DNA of 64,000 nucleotides from Hyphomicrobiales bacterium (GTDB lineage Bacteria > Pseudomonadota > Alphaproteobacteria > Rhizobiales > Xanthobacteraceae), in NCBI GenBank assembly GCA_017305535.1, contig JAFKKN010000007.1:124001-188000 (forward strand), read 5' to 3'. Within the stretch, counting starts at the first letter, position 1, and every line of letters starts with the position of its first letter. The position numbers and the translations under genes were made by a program. The notes beneath the pieces were generated by a model, which saw only the letters and a program-made list of their open reading frames with translations, was not told the DNA's origin and did not search any database. Positions 36,504-46,138 of the stretch are shown here, piece after piece.

Positions 36504-36527
36504 TACAACCCGACCGGTCGGTATGTA
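36504..36527. promoter_or_regulatory. 24-bp palindrome with perfect CCGACCGGTCGG core
   Basis: The 12-base core is a perfect palindrome. The arms extend to TACAACCCGACC and GGTCGGTATGTA with two mismatches. The position, 48 bases before the hydrolase start, and the shape suggest a TetR-family repressor site. The TetR encoded at 34635 is the nearest candidate. Confidence 0.65.
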
Positions 36528-36581
36528 AATGGATGTCTCCCGGGCACATTCATCATCGCGGATGCATGGTCTTTCGCGCTG

Positions 36582-36655
36582 GCCCGGAACCCATGCGTCC
36601 GGTGGTTATGGATTCCGGGCTCGCTCGCAAAGGGGTTCGCGCCTCGGAACGACGG
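36582..36655. repeat. Interspersed intergenic repeat
   Basis: CCCGGAACCCAT (36582-36593) and ATGGATTCCGGG (36607-36618) are inverted copies with one mismatch, followed by a GGCTCGC...CTCGGAACGACGG tail. This matches my memory of a short repeat common between genes in Bradyrhizobium-type genomes; I could not search for it. Confidence 0.5.
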
Positions 36656-36762
36656 AGTTGGAGTGATTGAATCCGACCCGAAGAGACGCTGGTTACGCCA
36701 GGACTTCGATTGAAAGAGCGCCGGCCGTCACTGTGGTGACCGCTCGGATGGCTCGGGCCTCG

Positions 36763-38562
36763 TCACGCGTGTTCGGAGATCACCGCAAGGAAGGCTGCGC
36801 CGTAGCGGTCGAGCTTGGCTTCGCCGACGCCGGGCACCTTGGCCATCTCGGTGCGCGATGCTGGCCGCAGGGCGGCCAGTTCGATCAGCGTCTTGTCGTG
36901 GAAGATCACATAAGGCGGCACGCTCTGCGCGCGCGCCAGTTCCATCCGCTTGCGTCGCAGCGCTTCGAACAGGTCGCGATCCGTTTCGGTGACGGCGGAT
37001 GGCGTCACGCCGGGCGCGGCCTTTCGGCGTCGTGCGCGCGTGGGCGCCGGCACGCGCAGCATCAGCGTCGGTTTGTCGCGCAGGAAGTCGCGGCCGGCGG
37101 GCGCGATCGACAGGCCGCCGTGGCCGGCGAGATCAACATCGACAAGGCGCAACGCGATCAGCTGGCGCAGGATTGCGCGCCACACGCGGTTGTCATGCTC
37201 GGCGCCGATGCCGAAAGTGGAAAGGCGGTCGTGACCGAACTGCGCGATACGCTCGTTCTCGACGCCGAGCAGCACGTCGACGATATAAGCCTGCCCGAAG
37301 CGCTCGCCGGTGCGGTAGATGCACGATAGCGCCTTCTGCGCGGCGATAGTGCCGTCGAACAGGCTTGGCGGTTCGGCGCAGGTGTCGCAATTGCCGCACG
37401 GCTCGCTATGGTCGCCGAAGTAGGACAGCAGCACCTGGCGGCGGCAGCCCGCGGTCTCGGCCAAGCCCAGCAGCGCGTCGAGCTTCTGGCGCTCCATGCG
37501 CTTACGCTGGTCGGGCGCGTCGGATTGTTCGATAAAGCGACTGCGCAGCGCGATATCCTCGGAGCCGTAAAGCATCAGCGTGTCCGACGGCAGGCCGTCA
37601 CGTCCGGCGCGACCGGTTTCCTGATAATAAGCTTCGATGCTGCCCGGCAGGTCGATATGCGCGACGAAGCGCACGTCCGGTTTGTCGATGCCCATGCCGA
37701 AGGCGATGGTCGCGACCATGACGACCGCCTCGCCACGCTGGAAATGCATCTGGTTGGCTTCTCGCGCGGCCTTGTCCATTCCGGCGTGATAGGCCAGCGC
37801 GTCATAACCTTGTTCGCGCAGCCATGCGGCGGTTTCGTCCGTCTTCCGTTTCGAGAGACAATAGACGATGCCGCTCTCGCCCTCGTGTCGCTTGAGAAAA
37901 TCCTTGAGCTGCGCGCGCGGATTGTCCTTTTCCTCGATCGCGTAGCGGATATTGGGACGGTCGAAGCCGGCGATGAAGGCACAGTTGTCGGCGATGTCGA
38001 GATGCGACAGGATTTCGGCGCGCGTCGGCTCATCCGCCGTCGCCGTCAGCGCCATGCGCGGAATATCGGGAAACTGGCGGACAAGCGCGTCGAGCTGGCG
38101 ATAGGAAGGGCGGAAGTCGTGTCCCCATTGCGACAGGCAATGCGCCTCGTCGATGGCGATCAGCGACAGTCGCGCCCGGCCGAGCCGCTCAAGCACCGCC
38201 TCGCGCAGCAGCGTCTCGGGCGCGACATAAAGCAGATCGAGATTGCCGGCATAGATGTCGCGCCACAGCGCGCGCCGTTCGTCGGGCGGCAGGTCCGAGT
38301 TGAGGGCGGCCGCCCTCACGCCCGCCTGCCGCAAGGCCGCGACCTGATCGGCCATCAGCGCCAGCAGCGGCGACACGACAAGCCCCATGCCGGGCCGCAC
38401 GATGGCGGGAATTTGATAGCAGAGCGACTTTCCGCCGCCCGTCGGCATCAGCACGAAGGCATTGTTGCCGCCGATCACATGCGCGACGATGCGCGCCTGC
38501 GGTCCCCTGAACGCATCGTAGCCATAGACGGTCTTGAGGATTTCGAGAGCAGGGGCGGTCAT
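36763..38562 (-). CDS. recQ: ATP-dependent DNA helicase RecQ
   Basis: A 599-residue superfamily-2 helicase (3'-5') for recombinational repair. Walker A MPTGGGKS is at about residues 39-46, with IDEAHCLSQWGHDFRPSY at about 137. The helicase C-terminal motif VATIAFGMGIDKPDVRFV and QETGRAGRDG follow. The RecQ zinc-binding cysteines are in GCRRQVLLSYFG and CGNCDTC, then a winged-helix domain, and a C-terminal HRDC domain (about 525-595, FHDKTLIELA, KVPGVGEAKLDRYG). Full bacterial length. It is the only housekeeping gene in the window and separates two catabolic blocks. Confidence 0.97.
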   Translation of the reverse strand: MTAPALEILKTVYGYDAFRGPQARIVAHVIGGNNAFVLMPTGGGKSLCYQIPAIVRPGMGLVVSPLLALMADQVAALRQAGVRAAALNSDLPPDERRALWRDIYAGNLDLLYVAPETLLREAVLERLGRARLSLIAIDEAHCLSQWGHDFRPSYRQLDALVRQFPDIPRMALTATADEPTRAEILSHLDIADNCAFIAGFDRPNIRYAIEEKDNPRAQLKDFLKRHEGESGIVYCLSKRKTDETAAWLREQGYDALAYHAGMDKAAREANQMHFQRGEAVVMVATIAFGMGIDKPDVRFVAHIDLPGSIEAYYQETGRAGRDGLPSDTLMLYGSEDIALRSRFIEQSDAPDQRKRMERQKLDALLGLAETAGCRRQVLLSYFGDHSEPCGNCDTCAEPPSLFDGTIAAQKALSCIYRTGERFGQAYIVDVLLGVENERIAQFGHDRLSTFGIGAEHDNRVWRAILRQLIALRLVDVDLAGHGGLSIAPAGRDFLRDKPTLMLRVPAPTRARRRKAAPGVTPSAVTETDRDLFEALRRKRMELARAQSVPPYVIFHDKTLIELAALRPASRTEMAKVPGVGEAKLDRYGAAFLAVISEHA

Positions 38563-38713
38563 CGGCGTCGGCGAGAAGAATCAGGGAAGACCCTTCATAG
38601 CAGCTTCACCGCGATTGTGATCCATGATGTGTTCTTCCACCCTCTCGGCGCGCCAGGTTCGTTCTGGTCGCTCGCGCCGATTCGGGGCAGGATGGACTTG
38701 ATCGAGCCAGCGA

Positions 38714-39928
38714 TCAGCCGCGTCGAAGCGATGCGGATTCGGAAAATGTGCGCCCGGTCATCAATGAGCGAGTCTCCAGCATTGCCGGAACGGATGCAAA
38801 TTTCCGCATCTCGTCCAAATTGGCTGTCCGCTCCTTCAATCGCTTCAGGTCACTGGCAAACCGGTCCTCATCGTCGGAATTGAAGACAAGACGAAAGCTC
38901 TCGGTGGAAACCGGCGACGTCACTTGATCGAAAACTTTGCGTCGTTCCTCGGAATATTGATCGAGAATCCCGTCGGCGGCGGCGCCCTTCACGACGGCGG
39001 CGAGCGTCTCGCTCAGCAGGAATGAATCATAGAGCCCGCCCATCAATCCGAAGCCGCTGGTTGGATTGGTCAGGTGCGCGGCATCGCCGGCTAATAGCAC
39101 GCGGCCGGCGCGGTAGGAGCGGGCGGAGCGCTGGTGCATATTGTAGGCTGAATGCAGGACCAGATCGAACTTCTTGTCGCCGGGCAGAACCGCGTTGGCG
39201 AATGACATGATACGTGGCAGGACGCCTTCGATCGGAAGGCTGGCGTTTTCAGCAAAGGTGAATCGCCAAAGATTCTTTTCATCGATTCGATAGATCACGG
39301 CACCGTAGATCGGATCGATCAGGTAGCCGGAATTCCAGCCATGTTTCTCGAAATCGAAGCGGATATTGGTCGCCACGAAGCGCTGTGGCCATGTGAATCC
39401 GTCGAGCGGGATGCCTACCGATTTTCGTACGACGCTCCGTCCGCCGTCACCTGCCACCACCCAGTCGGCCTTGAACTCTACCGTCTCACCCTGTCGATCC
39501 GCGAGAACCGTCACCTCCCGGTCGGATTGAGTTAGGCTGGTGAACCTCGTCCCCCAGTGAATGGCGACATTGGGATAACGCTGAAGGTGCTTGAGGATGA
39601 CCTCCGCCAGCCGATCCTGTCCCAGTGTCAGGCTGTAGGGACGGTCAGTGATGTCGCGAACGGCGTCGTGATTATAGACGATGGTTTCGCCGGTCTTGAA
39701 GACGCGCCAGGTTCGTGCGTCAACGGTGTGGCCGGCCGCCATCATATCATCCAAGACTCCGAACGCTTCCAGCGGAGCGAAGATCGGCCACGCGTATGAG
39801 ATCGCGCGCGGCGTGTAGACGATCCTGTCCTCCGCCTCGATGAGGCAGACGTCGATATTCTCGCGGGCGAGGCCGAGCGCGGTCATCAATCCGACAGGAC
39901 CCGCACCCACGATAAGAACCTGAGTCAT
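38714..39928 (-). CDS. FAD-dependent aromatic monooxygenase (PheA/TfdB/UbiH type)
   Basis: A 404-residue group-A flavoprotein hydroxylase. The Rossmann motif VLIVGAGPVGLMTALGLA is at the very N-terminus, the DG-type motif WVVAGDGGRSVVRKSVGI near 155-172, and the FAD-ribityl motif GRVLLAGDAAHLTNPTSGFG near 285. It should hydroxylate a phenolic or aromatic acid with NAD(P)H and O2. ATG 39928 gives the Rossmann motif directly; the 44-residue upstream extension is not supported. It is divided from the binding-protein gene by 153 bases and lies in the minus arm of the aromatic block. Confidence 0.87.
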   Translation of the reverse strand: MTQVLIVGAGPVGLMTALGLARENIDVCLIEAEDRIVYTPRAISYAWPIFAPLEAFGVLDDMMAAGHTVDARTWRVFKTGETIVYNHDAVRDITDRPYSLTLGQDRLAEVILKHLQRYPNVAIHWGTRFTSLTQSDREVTVLADRQGETVEFKADWVVAGDGGRSVVRKSVGIPLDGFTWPQRFVATNIRFDFEKHGWNSGYLIDPIYGAVIYRIDEKNLWRFTFAENASLPIEGVLPRIMSFANAVLPGDKKFDLVLHSAYNMHQRSARSYRAGRVLLAGDAAHLTNPTSGFGLMGGLYDSFLLSETLAAVVKGAAADGILDQYSEERRKVFDQVTSPVSTESFRLVFNSDDEDRFASDLKRLKERTANLDEMRKFASVPAMLETRSLMTGRTFSESASLRRG

Positions 39929-39951
39929 CGTTATGCTCTGTTTACATTTTA

Positions 39952-39963
39952 CGACCGAGCCCG
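39952..39963. promoter_or_regulatory. 12-bp element CGACCGAGCCCG before the monooxygenase gene
   Basis: The same 12 bases occur again at 42957-42968 before the amidohydrolase gene, each preceded by a T-run and lying within 23-35 bases of a minus-strand start. Here the element continues into a CCGA-N5-TCGG symmetry. Possible shared regulator site; function unknown. Confidence 0.4.
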
Positions 39964-40081
39964 TCGGCATGGCTGCCGTCGGGCCTGGTTCGCGGAATTG
40001 CGATTGACGAATACCAACGGTGTCGGATGCGACGCTTGCTTGACTGGTGCGATCCGGCACAGGTGGAGGAGGCGGGAAACG

Positions 40082-41296
40082 TCACTTGGCAGCTGTCGGG
40101 CCTGCGGTTTCGTCGATCAGCTTCCAGGATTCGCCCTCGAATCGCGCCATCCGAAGCGATTTGTAGGGTGTGTAGTCGGTCGGCGTGCTGTTCAGCTCGA
40201 TGCCTGGCAGCATCATCTTGAAGCGCTTGCCTTTCAGGTTGGATGCTTGCTTGAGCAGGTTCTCGCGAGTCAGGTCATCGCCTGCGGCGCGGACGGCTTC
40301 CGCGACTCCTTGAGCCATGATGTAACCAGACAGTGCAATGAAGTCGCCGGGATTGTCGTTCGGAACCCACTTCTTCATGAATGCGACGTAGTCCTTCACC
40401 TCGGAGTCATCGGCCCAGGCCGGATCGCCGGCCTGCTTGCTGAACTGCGTGGTGAGGATGCCTTGAGCGTTCTCGAAGCCCGCCGGCTTGAGAACGGTCT
40501 GAATGGAATTGGTCGGGCTGACCAGGAACTGCAACGGGGCCCAGCTCATCTCTTTCACCTTGCGCAGGCCTTGCGCCGTGAATTTCGGCGTCGAGAAGTA
40601 CATCAAAACATCGGCGCCGCTGTCTTTGAGACGGACGATTTCGGAATCGACTGTCGGCTGTGTAATTTCATACGCCAGCTCCGAGACGATTTTTGCCTTT
40701 CCGCCGTTCAGCGTGGATTTCAGTCCAGTCAGGAAGTCCTTGCCGTAGTCGTCGTTCTGATAGAGGACGGCAATTTTTGCGTCAGGTTTGGTTTTGACGA
40801 TGTACTCGCCGAAGGTTCTGCCCTCCATTTCGAATCCCGGATACATCGGAACGCTCCAGGGAAAGTTCTTCGGATCGACGAAGCGCTTGCCGCCGGCGGA
40901 AATGAAGATATGGGGCACCTTGTTCTGATTGAGATACTTTTGAATGGCGACATTCGGCGTCGTACCGACAGTGCCGACGTCCGCAAGCACATTATCGCTT
41001 TCGACGAGCTTGCGAGTTTGCTCGAGGGCCTTCGGTGGGCTGAATGCGTTGTCGAGTGAGATGAGCTGAATTTTCCGGCCGTTGATCCCGCCCTGCTCGT
41101 TGAGCATGTTGAAGTAGCCGACCATTGTGCGGCCATAACTTCCAAAGGCCGAAGCCGGTCCGCTATATGGCACGGTCTGGCCGAGCTTGATCTCCGTGTC
41201 GCTGACGCCGGGGCCGTATTTCTTCTCGGCCGCTGACGCGCTCCCGATCAATCCAACCGCGAAAGCGCAGGCCAGGAATTTCAATCCGGTATTCAT
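40082..41296 (-). CDS. ABC transporter substrate-binding protein (HAAT/LivK type), copy 3
   Basis: A 404-residue exported binding protein. Signal peptide FLACAFAVGLIGSASA, cleaved before AEKK. The mature part starts YGPGVSDTEIKLGQTVPYSG, which is the subfamily often linked to aromatic-compound operons. It differs clearly from copies 1 and 2. There are no permease genes beside it, so it must use a Liv-type channel encoded elsewhere. GGAGGAGACAT precedes the start. It is on the minus arm, presumably transcribed after the genes at 41424-42922. Confidence 0.9.
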   Translation of the reverse strand: MNTGLKFLACAFAVGLIGSASAAEKKYGPGVSDTEIKLGQTVPYSGPASAFGSYGRTMVGYFNMLNEQGGINGRKIQLISLDNAFSPPKALEQTRKLVESDNVLADVGTVGTTPNVAIQKYLNQNKVPHIFISAGGKRFVDPKNFPWSVPMYPGFEMEGRTFGEYIVKTKPDAKIAVLYQNDDYGKDFLTGLKSTLNGGKAKIVSELAYEITQPTVDSEIVRLKDSGADVLMYFSTPKFTAQGLRKVKEMSWAPLQFLVSPTNSIQTVLKPAGFENAQGILTTQFSKQAGDPAWADDSEVKDYVAFMKKWVPNDNPGDFIALSGYIMAQGVAEAVRAAGDDLTRENLLKQASNLKGKRFKMMLPGIELNSTPTDYTPYKSLRMARFEGESWKLIDETAGPTAAK

Positions 41297-41423
41297 GTCT
41301 CCTCCTTGTCGTTCGATCGGCTATTGATCGCCGCTATGATTGATCGTGATGGTTTGGTTGTGCAGCGCAGGGTCTCTGAGGTTCGTGTGATCGGTGTTCC
41401 CGCCGGCCCCGGCGTGGCGATTG

Positions 41424-41919
41424 TCAGCCGCAAAGGCGCGCTTCGCCGGTCGTTTTCTGAATCTCGATGCGATCGACCGCGGCGAATGCCGACGCATCGA
41501 CGGGAAGGTCAATGGCGAAAGTCATCGGGTCGGCATGACCGCAGATGATCGGAGGATATGCCCACTCCGCCGTGGCGATCACCTTCTCACCAGCCATCGC
41601 CGCGATCTTGAGCGGGAATTTACTGCCGTTGCCGCAGGCGCTTTGATAGCCGTCGGCGATGCAATAGAGTTCCAGCCGCAGCACGTCCTCGGCGAGGCGC
41701 TGGATCGACAGTTCGATCTCGACAAGTCCGAACAGTGGGTCCTGGCGCGATGCCGCGTCATAAAAATAGACCGAGCCGATCTTGCCGTAGCGGCAGGGGC
41801 CAAGTTTCTCATTGCCGGGGACCTGCGGGTCCGGTCGTGCCGGCGTACGCGGCGGAAGCGGTCCCAAGGAGCAATATTGCGGATGGGAATGGCAAGCGTC
41901 CAAGAATGCTCTCCATCAT
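41424..41919 (-). pseudogene. Small secreted protein gene split by a one-base frameshift
   Basis: Two reading frames must be joined to make sense. The first, from ATG 41919 (or 41916), encodes a clear Sec signal peptide (ILGRLPFPSAILLLGTASAA, then YAG) but stops at 41809. The second frame runs from about 41820 to 41424 and encodes a mature domain with paired cysteines (KLGPCRYGKIGSVYFYD; YCIADGYQSACG; ICGH). Removing one C from the run of four at 41817-41820 joins them as AGPGNEKLG. The start lies 16 bases after the amidohydrolase stop. Either the gene is broken, or the base is a sequence error, or frameshifting occurs. The domain is not one I recognise. Confidence 0.7.
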
Positions 41920-41935
41920 CTCTCGAAGTTGCGGA

Positions 41936-42922
41936 TCATGCGGATATCTCGCCCACGAGGCGGCGGGCGTTCGCATCGAGCGTTGCCGGCGGAATTGATG
42001 TCGCCCGCGCGGTGAAGTCGGCCGGCCGGTCCTGTTTGATCGTGAACGGATAGTCCGATCCGACCACAATCTGACTTTCGCCCACGCGGTTGGTCAGAAA
42101 AGCCAACGCGTCGCGATCATAGAGGATCGTGTCGTAGTAGAAGCGTCGCGCCATTTCGGCGGGATCGCGTGGGAAAAGACCTTGCAGCGGCGGTCCAAGA
42201 TTCCAGGCATGATGTAGCCGTGGAAGAATCCATGGCAATGCGCCGCCGCCATGACTGAGCAGGAAGCGAAGCCTCGGAAAACGCTCCATCACGCCGCTGG
42301 TGAGCAGAGAGGTCGCAGCGAGCGCGGTCTCCAGCGGGAATGCGGCGACGGCCGCGAGCTCGGGGCGACCGCCGATCCGCTCCATCCCGGCCGGATGTAG
42401 CGGATGAATCATGATCAGAAGATCGGCGTTCTCGGCCGCTGCGTAAATATCATGGAGACTCTCATGTCCCAGCGGAACGCCATTGATATGCGTTCCAATC
42501 TCGATGCCTCGCAGCCCAAGTGACTTGACGCTCTCGAGGCATCTGACCGCTCGCTCCGGATCTTGCATCGGAACCATTCCGATCCCCACGAAGCGGTCCG
42601 GTGCGGCCGCGCAAAATCTGGCGGTCTCCTCATTGATGTTTCGCGAAAGAGCATCTGCATCGGCTGCCGGAAACCAGTGCGACAGCAATTCTGGCATCGG
42701 GGATACGACATGAGTGTGGACGCCGTCGGCAGCCATGTCCTCGAGGCGCCGTTCGGAATCCCAGCATCGCGAGTCGATCTTGCGGAAGACCTTGCCACCA
42801 ACCATCACGGCGGCATCACCGTCAGACCCATGTTCGATCGAAGGCCAGAGCGGGTTCCGCGCGGGTGCTCCGACGATCGTTCGTGGAACGAAATGGGTAT
42901 GAACGTCGATTGCGTGAACCAA
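41936..42922 (-). CDS. Amidohydrolase 2 (ACMSD-like decarboxylase family)
   Basis: A 328-residue metal-dependent TIM barrel. The HxH metal motif is DVHTHFVP (His8, His10). Further ligands are expected in LIMIHPLHPAG, FLLSHGGGALPW and VVGSDYPF (Asp). Members include aminocarboxymuconate-semialdehyde, gamma-resorcylate and 5-carboxyvanillate decarboxylases, so removal of a carboxyl group from a hydroxylated aromatic or a ring-cleavage product is likely. It is first in the minus arm, divergent from the ferredoxin reductase gene, which fits a role in the same dioxygenase pathway. Confidence 0.87.
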   Translation of the reverse strand: MVHAIDVHTHFVPRTIVGAPARNPLWPSIEHGSDGDAAVMVGGKVFRKIDSRCWDSERRLEDMAADGVHTHVVSPMPELLSHWFPAADADALSRNINEETARFCAAAPDRFVGIGMVPMQDPERAVRCLESVKSLGLRGIEIGTHINGVPLGHESLHDIYAAAENADLLIMIHPLHPAGMERIGGRPELAAVAAFPLETALAATSLLTSGVMERFPRLRFLLSHGGGALPWILPRLHHAWNLGPPLQGLFPRDPAEMARRFYYDTILYDRDALAFLTNRVGESQIVVGSDYPFTIKQDRPADFTARATSIPPATLDANARRLVGEISA

Positions 42923-42956
42923 GAGCGTTTCCCGTAGCGTGTTTGCTGATGATTTT

Positions 42957-42968
42957 CGACCGAGCCCG
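42957..42968. promoter_or_regulatory. Second copy of the 12-bp element CGACCGAGCCCG
   Basis: Identical to 39952-39963 and 35 bases before the amidohydrolase start. It lies in the 173-bp divergent region between the two arms of the aromatic block. That region also has a CTCCGGC-N8-GCCGGAG hairpin at 43051-43072, just before the reductase gene. Confidence 0.4.
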
Positions 42969-43095
42969 AAGGCGAGTTCGACAATATCACTTTACAAGCA
43001 GGTTGGACTGTTTTTAAATTGGACGCAATCGAATTCGCAACCGACACGCTCTCCGGCGCGATTTTGCCGGAGCCGGTAAGCGAAGCCTTGGGTGG

Positions 43096-44334
43096 ATGAC
43101 GCTGTTCAGGAGCGAGATACGATTGCCGTTTCCGTCTGAAAAGATCGTGATTGTCGGTGCCGGGCAGGCAGGTGGTCGTGCAGCCGAAGCGCTGCGGGCC
43201 AATGGCTTCGCCGGCGCAATTACGGTAATCGGCGATGAACCGCATCCTCCCTATGAGCGCCCGCAGCTCTCCAAGGCGATGCTTGCGACGCGTGATGCGG
43301 CGGCGACCTACCTGCGTCCGTCCGAAGACTGGCGCCAGTCCCTGGACGTGAATCTTGTAACCGCAACCTCGGCGGTTGCCTGTGATGCCGACCGCAGGAT
43401 CGTGACAACGGCGGATGGGCGCGACTTTGCCTACGAGCGCCTACTGCTCGCGACGGGAACTCGCCCGCGATGTCTTGCTGTTCTCGGGGACGATGGTCCT
43501 CCGAGGCATTACCTGCGAAATATCGAGGATGCCGTTCGGTTTCGGCAGCGTTTGCAACCGCAAGCCAGGATCGTGATTATTGGCGGCGGCGTGATTGGCC
43601 TTGAAGCGGCCTGCGCGGCAGTCAAGCACGGCTGCATCGTGACCGTGATCGAAGCCGAGCAACGTCTGCTTACGCGCGCCTTTCCTGCCATTGTCAGCGA
43701 TGTCGTTGCCGCGGCGCATCGCGACCGTGGCGTCGAGTTCATCTTTGGTGCAACGGTTGTGGGGAGCGGTGGGTCATTCGTCCGGCTCGGCAGTGGCCGG
43801 GAAATTCCGGCCGATGAGGTTCTTGTCGGGATCGGTGTCGAGCCGGCCGATGCGATCGCCCGGCAGATCGGTCTATCCGTCGACGGTGGCATTGCCGTCG
43901 ACGCGCGCGGGCAGACCGCGGCCCCCGATGTGTATTGCGCCGGGGACGCGGCTCTCCAGTGGAGTCGCTGTCACGATCGGGCGATCCGGGTCGAGACGTG
44001 GGCCAACGCTCAGAACCAGGCGATCAACGTCGCGAAAAGCATGGTCGGTCAAGGCGTGGACTATGTCGATCCACCGTGGTTCTGGAGCGACCAGTACGAC
44101 CTGAACATTCAGGTGGTGGGCGATTTGCGGGATGCCGATCTCATTCAGCGCGGCCGGCCCGACGATCGTCGTTTCTCGGTGATGGCGATGCGTGATGGCA
44201 ACCTGGTTGGTGCGATCTGCATCAATGCCGCAAAGGACATGGCGATGTTGCGGCGCCTCGTGGCCCAGCAAGCGCGCGTGACGCCGGGCGATCTCGAGTC
44301 GCCGCAATACGATCTTCGCCGTGCTTTGAAATAA
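43096..44334 (+). CDS. Ferredoxin reductase component of a ring-hydroxylating dioxygenase
   Basis: A 412-residue FAD/NADH oxidoreductase of the class that reduces Rieske ferredoxins. The FAD motif [19 protein letters not shown] is at about residues 16-34, the NAD motif [17 protein letters not shown] at about 155, and the [12 protein letters not shown] flavin segment near 280. It has the C-terminal reductase domain of the BphA4/HcaD type ([12 protein letters not shown]). It passes electrons from NADH to the small ferredoxin encoded at 46910. It is the first gene of the plus arm; the dioxygenase alpha gene follows after 23 bases. Confidence 0.92.
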   Translation: MTLFRSEIRLPFPSEKIVIVGAGQAGGRAAEALRANGFAGAITVIGDEPHPPYERPQLSKAMLATRDAAATYLRPSEDWRQSLDVNLVTATSAVACDADRRIVTTADGRDFAYERLLLATGTRPRCLAVLGDDGPPRHYLRNIEDAVRFRQRLQPQARIVIIGGGVIGLEAACAAVKHGCIVTVIEAEQRLLTRAFPAIVSDVVAAAHRDRGVEFIFGATVVGSGGSFVRLGSGREIPADEVLVGIGVEPADAIARQIGLSVDGGIAVDARGQTAAPDVYCAGDAALQWSRCHDRAIRVETWANAQNQAINVAKSMVGQGVDYVDPPWFWSDQYDLNIQVVGDLRDADLIQRGRPDDRRFSVMAMRDGNLVGAICINAAKDMAMLRRLVAQQARVTPGDLESPQYDLRRALK

Positions 44335-44357
44335 TCAGGTCGAGGGGGAGGGTATCG

Positions 44358-45629
44358 ATGGCGAGCTATCCGGTATTAAACAGCGGCATCATGGTCGATG
44401 AGGATCGAAAGGTCTTCAAGGTTTCGCGTCAGGCGTTTGTCGATCCCGCGATTCTCGAAGCCGAGCGCGCCCGGATTTTCGATCGGTCCTGGCTTTATCT
44501 CGGTCACAGCGCCGAATTGCCGAAACCTGGAAGTTTTGTGACGCGACAGGTCGGTGGCCGCAACATTCTGTTCGCGCGCGACGCCAAGGGTGAACTGCGC
44601 GCCATGCTTAATACCTGTCCGCATCGTGGGGCGCAGGTCTGTCGCGAACGCAGCGGAACGGCAAAATCCTTTCAGTGTTTCTATCATGGATGGGTGTTCG
44701 GACTTGACGGCGCGTTGCGCAGTCAGCCGGGCGAAGCCTCCTACGCAGAGGATTTCAAGGAGCGCGGCACTTCCAACATGCAGCAGGTGCCGCGCTTCGA
44801 AAGTTATCGCGATTTCAATTTCGTCTGCTTTGATCCGAATGTGCAGAGCTTGTCCGACTATCTCGGGCCGGCCAGGGAATATCTCGACGTGATCTGCGAT
44901 CAAGCGGAATCCGGCATGACGATTGTCGGAGGCACGCAAGAATATTCGATGCGCGCGAATTGGAAACTGCTGACCGAAAACAGCATTGACGGCTATCACG
45001 CAGTCACGACCCACGCGACCTACTTCGATTACCTGAAGGCGACCAACGGCGGTCTGGCGCCTGTCCCGCTCAAGGGCTCCGCGCGCGATCTCGGCAATGG
45101 GCACGCGGTGCTCGAGTACAAGGCGCCGTGGGGGCGCCCGGTTGCGCAATGGATTCCGGCCTGGGGCGAGGAAGGAAAGAAGGAAATCGATCGGCTGTAT
45201 CAGAATCTGGTCGAGCGATTTGGTGAGGAGCGAGCCGAGCGTATCGCGCTCTACAACCGCAACCTTTTCATTTTCCCAAATCTCGTCGTCAACGACATCA
45301 TGGCCGTGACGATTCGCACCTACTACCCGACCGCGCCGGATTTCATGAATATCAGCGCTTGGGCGCTGGCGCCGAAGGAAGAGACGGAGTGGGCCCGCAA
45401 GTACCGCCTGTATAACTTTCTTGAATTTCTTGGGCCTGGCGGCTTTGCGACGCCGGACGACGTCGAGGCCCTGGAGCAGTGCCAGCGCGGCTTCCGCAAT
45501 TCCGCGGAAGCGCAATGGAACGATATCTCCAAGGGTATGGGAAAACCCGTTCCTGACTATGACGACGAACTCCAGATGCGTGCCTTCTGGTCCAACTGGA
45601 ACAAATGCGTGTTCCAGGAACGGGCATGA
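44358..45629 (+). CDS. Aromatic-ring-hydroxylating dioxygenase, alpha subunit
   Basis: A 423-residue Rieske non-heme-iron oxygenase. The [2Fe-2S] ligands are Cys87, His89, Cys107 and His110 ([15 protein letters not shown]). The mononuclear iron ligands are His214 and His219 in [15 protein letters not shown], with bridging Asp211. It inserts both atoms of O2 into an aromatic ring to make a cis-dihydrodiol. The type ([20 protein letters not shown]) and gene neighbours recall p-cumate and phenylpropionate dioxygenases. Strong ribosome site GAGGGGGAGG. The beta-subunit start overlaps its stop. Confidence 0.95.
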   Translation: MASYPVLNSGIMVDEDRKVFKVSRQAFVDPAILEAERARIFDRSWLYLGHSAELPKPGSFVTRQVGGRNILFARDAKGELRAMLNTCPHRGAQVCRERSGTAKSFQCFYHGWVFGLDGALRSQPGEASYAEDFKERGTSNMQQVPRFESYRDFNFVCFDPNVQSLSDYLGPAREYLDVICDQAESGMTIVGGTQEYSMRANWKLLTENSIDGYHAVTTHATYFDYLKATNGGLAPVPLKGSARDLGNGHAVLEYKAPWGRPVAQWIPAWGEEGKKEIDRLYQNLVERFGEERAERIALYNRNLFIFPNLVVNDIMAVTIRTYYPTAPDFMNISAWALAPKEETEWARKYRLYNFLEFLGPGGFATPDDVEALEQCQRGFRNSAEAQWNDISKGMGKPVPDYDDELQMRAFWSNWNKCVFQERA

Positions 45630-46126
45630 GGATGTTCACGATGCAGGATATCCCGCGCGCCGACGTCGAGGAGTTTCTCTTCGCCGAAGCTGATCTTCTC
45701 GACGAGTGGCGTTTGCCGGAATGGCTGGAGCTGTTCACCGACGACGCCACCTATTCCGTTCCCGCGACCGACGTGCCGGCGAACGCGTCGCCCGACAATA
45801 GTCTGTTCTATGTCGCGGATGATCGTTTCCGCCTGAGCGAGCGCGTCAAGCGGTTGATGAAGCGAACCGCCCATGCCGAATTTCCGCATTCGCGTACGCG
45901 CCACGTGGTGAGCAATGTTCGCATTCGATCGCGAGCCGAAGCCGAACTGGAGGTCAGTTCGGCCTTCATCACGTTCAGAACCAAGGACGGCGTGACCGAT
46001 ACCTACTTCGGCAGCAACAGGTACAGACTGGTGCAGGTCGATGGAAATCTGCGCATTCGCGACAAGCGTTGTTTGCTGGATAGCGAGGGCCTGCGTATGC
46101 AGGGCCGCGTCAGTATCATTCTTTAG
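45626..46126 (+). CDS. Aromatic-ring-hydroxylating dioxygenase, beta subunit
   Basis: A 166-residue NTF2-like-fold subunit that packs with alpha in an alpha3beta3 oxygenase. It shows the family segments [20 protein letters not shown] near the N-terminus and [12 protein letters not shown] near residue 92. ATG 45626 overlaps the alpha stop (ATGA) and has AGGA upstream; an ATG at 45605 would lie further inside the alpha gene. It has a structural and substrate-shaping role and no cofactor. Confidence 0.93.
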   Translation: MRMFTMQDIPRADVEEFLFAEADLLDEWRLPEWLELFTDDATYSVPATDVPANASPDNSLFYVADDRFRLSERVKRLMKRTAHAEFPHSRTRHVVSNVRIRSRAEAELEVSSAFITFRTKDGVTDTYFGSNRYRLVQVDGNLRIRDKRCLLDSEGLRMQGRVSIIL

Positions 46127-46138
46127 TTCGGAGAAACA

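Larger units (their letters stand above)
36457..36762. other. Intergenic region between hydrolase promoter and recQ end
   Basis: About 306 bases with no gene. It holds the hydrolase leader, a TetR-type palindrome (36504-36527) and an interspersed repeat (about 36582-36655). The short open frames here carry repeat sequence and no recognisable protein. Confidence 0.7.
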
